Positions 5,712 through 5,786 of a DNA stretch of 5,786 nt are shown piece after piece. A program made the translations under genes and the position numbers. Positions within the stretch are counted from its first letter, which is position 1. Every line of letters starts with the position of its first letter. The stretch comes from an uncultured Litoreibacter sp. (GTDB lineage: Bacteria; Pseudomonadota; Alphaproteobacteria; Rhodobacterales; Rhodobacteraceae). The stretch lies in the NCBI GenBank assembly GCA_937928335.1, contig CALFWN010000132.1, positions 1-5,786 on the forward strand, given 5' to 3'. The notes below the pieces were generated by a model, which was not told the origin of the DNA, ran no database searches, and saw only the letters and a list, made by a program, of their open reading frames with translations.

Positions 5712-5786
5712 TCACACCTGTCCGCCAGCAATTTCAATGGTTTGCCCGTTGATGCTGCCAGAGCCTGCGCCGCAGAGCCAGGCGGC
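5712..5786 (-). CDS. Short-chain dehydrogenase/reductase, C-terminal end only
   Basis: The minus-strand frame is open from the window edge to a TGA at 5712-5714 and gives 24 residues: AAWLCG, then AGSGSINGQTIEIAGGQV. The pattern WLC-G-SGSINGQTIEIAGG is the usual end of classical SDR enzymes (compare the S-x-I-T-G-Q-x-x-x-V-D-G-G tail of FabG-type reductases), which are NAD(P)H-dependent oxidoreductases with a Rossmann fold. The catalytic Ser-Tyr-Lys and the cofactor motif lie outside the window, so the substrate cannot be judged. The gene is convergent with the flavodoxin-like gene. Confidence 0.8.
   Translation of the reverse strand, partial: AAWLCGAGSGSINGQTIEIAGGQV

Noticed and set aside
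1..5786. Search for CRISPR arrays, insertion-sequence ends, tRNA genes, attachment sites or a defence or biosynthetic system
   Set aside because: No direct repeat arrays, transposase motifs, tRNA-like folds or gene clusters of that kind were seen. The window reads as ordinary housekeeping and catabolic genes.

Overview
The window looks like ordinary chromosome from a GC-rich alphaproteobacterium, most likely a member of the Rhodobacteraceae. The evidence is the codon use, an alphaproteobacterial-looking RNase P RNA, and the family of GC-rich hairpin repeats between genes. I found no mobile element, CRISPR array, toxin system, phage gene or clearly new multi-gene system. The interest lies in gene borders and regulation.

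Left part (1-1286): the 3' part of an AmpD/AmiD-type N-acetylmuramoyl-L-alanine amidase gene reads rightward. Its first ~115 bases do not look like the family and lack the first zinc histidine. Only a few bases after its stop lies rnpB, the RNase P RNA (about 669-1130). A good candidate rnpB promoter sits inside the end of the amidase gene. Between rnpB and the convergent next gene lies a ~155 base spacer with three successive strong hairpins and a repeat motif typical of this family.

Middle part (1287-3765, minus strand): a KefB/KefC-type glutathione-gated potassium/proton antiporter (643 aa) with an unusual His/Gly/Gln-rich loop, and 85 bases upstream of it an Lrp/AsnC-family regulator (153 aa). 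A perfect 12-base palindrome lies just before the antiporter gene.

Right part (3766-5786): divergent from the regulator is hpd (4-hydroxyphenylpyruvate dioxygenase, 365 aa), the step of tyrosine breakdown that makes homogentisate. The shared intergenic region holds two dyads that could be operators for the Lrp-type protein. Next is a flavodoxin/WrbA-like FMN protein (180 aa). A spacer with a second, partial copy of the Rhodobacteraceae-type repeat follows, and at the very edge is the C-terminal tail of a short-chain dehydrogenase/reductase on the minus strand. The gene pairs rnpB/kef and flavodoxin/SDR are convergent, and both junctions carry the repeat motif, which suggests a role at transcript ends.
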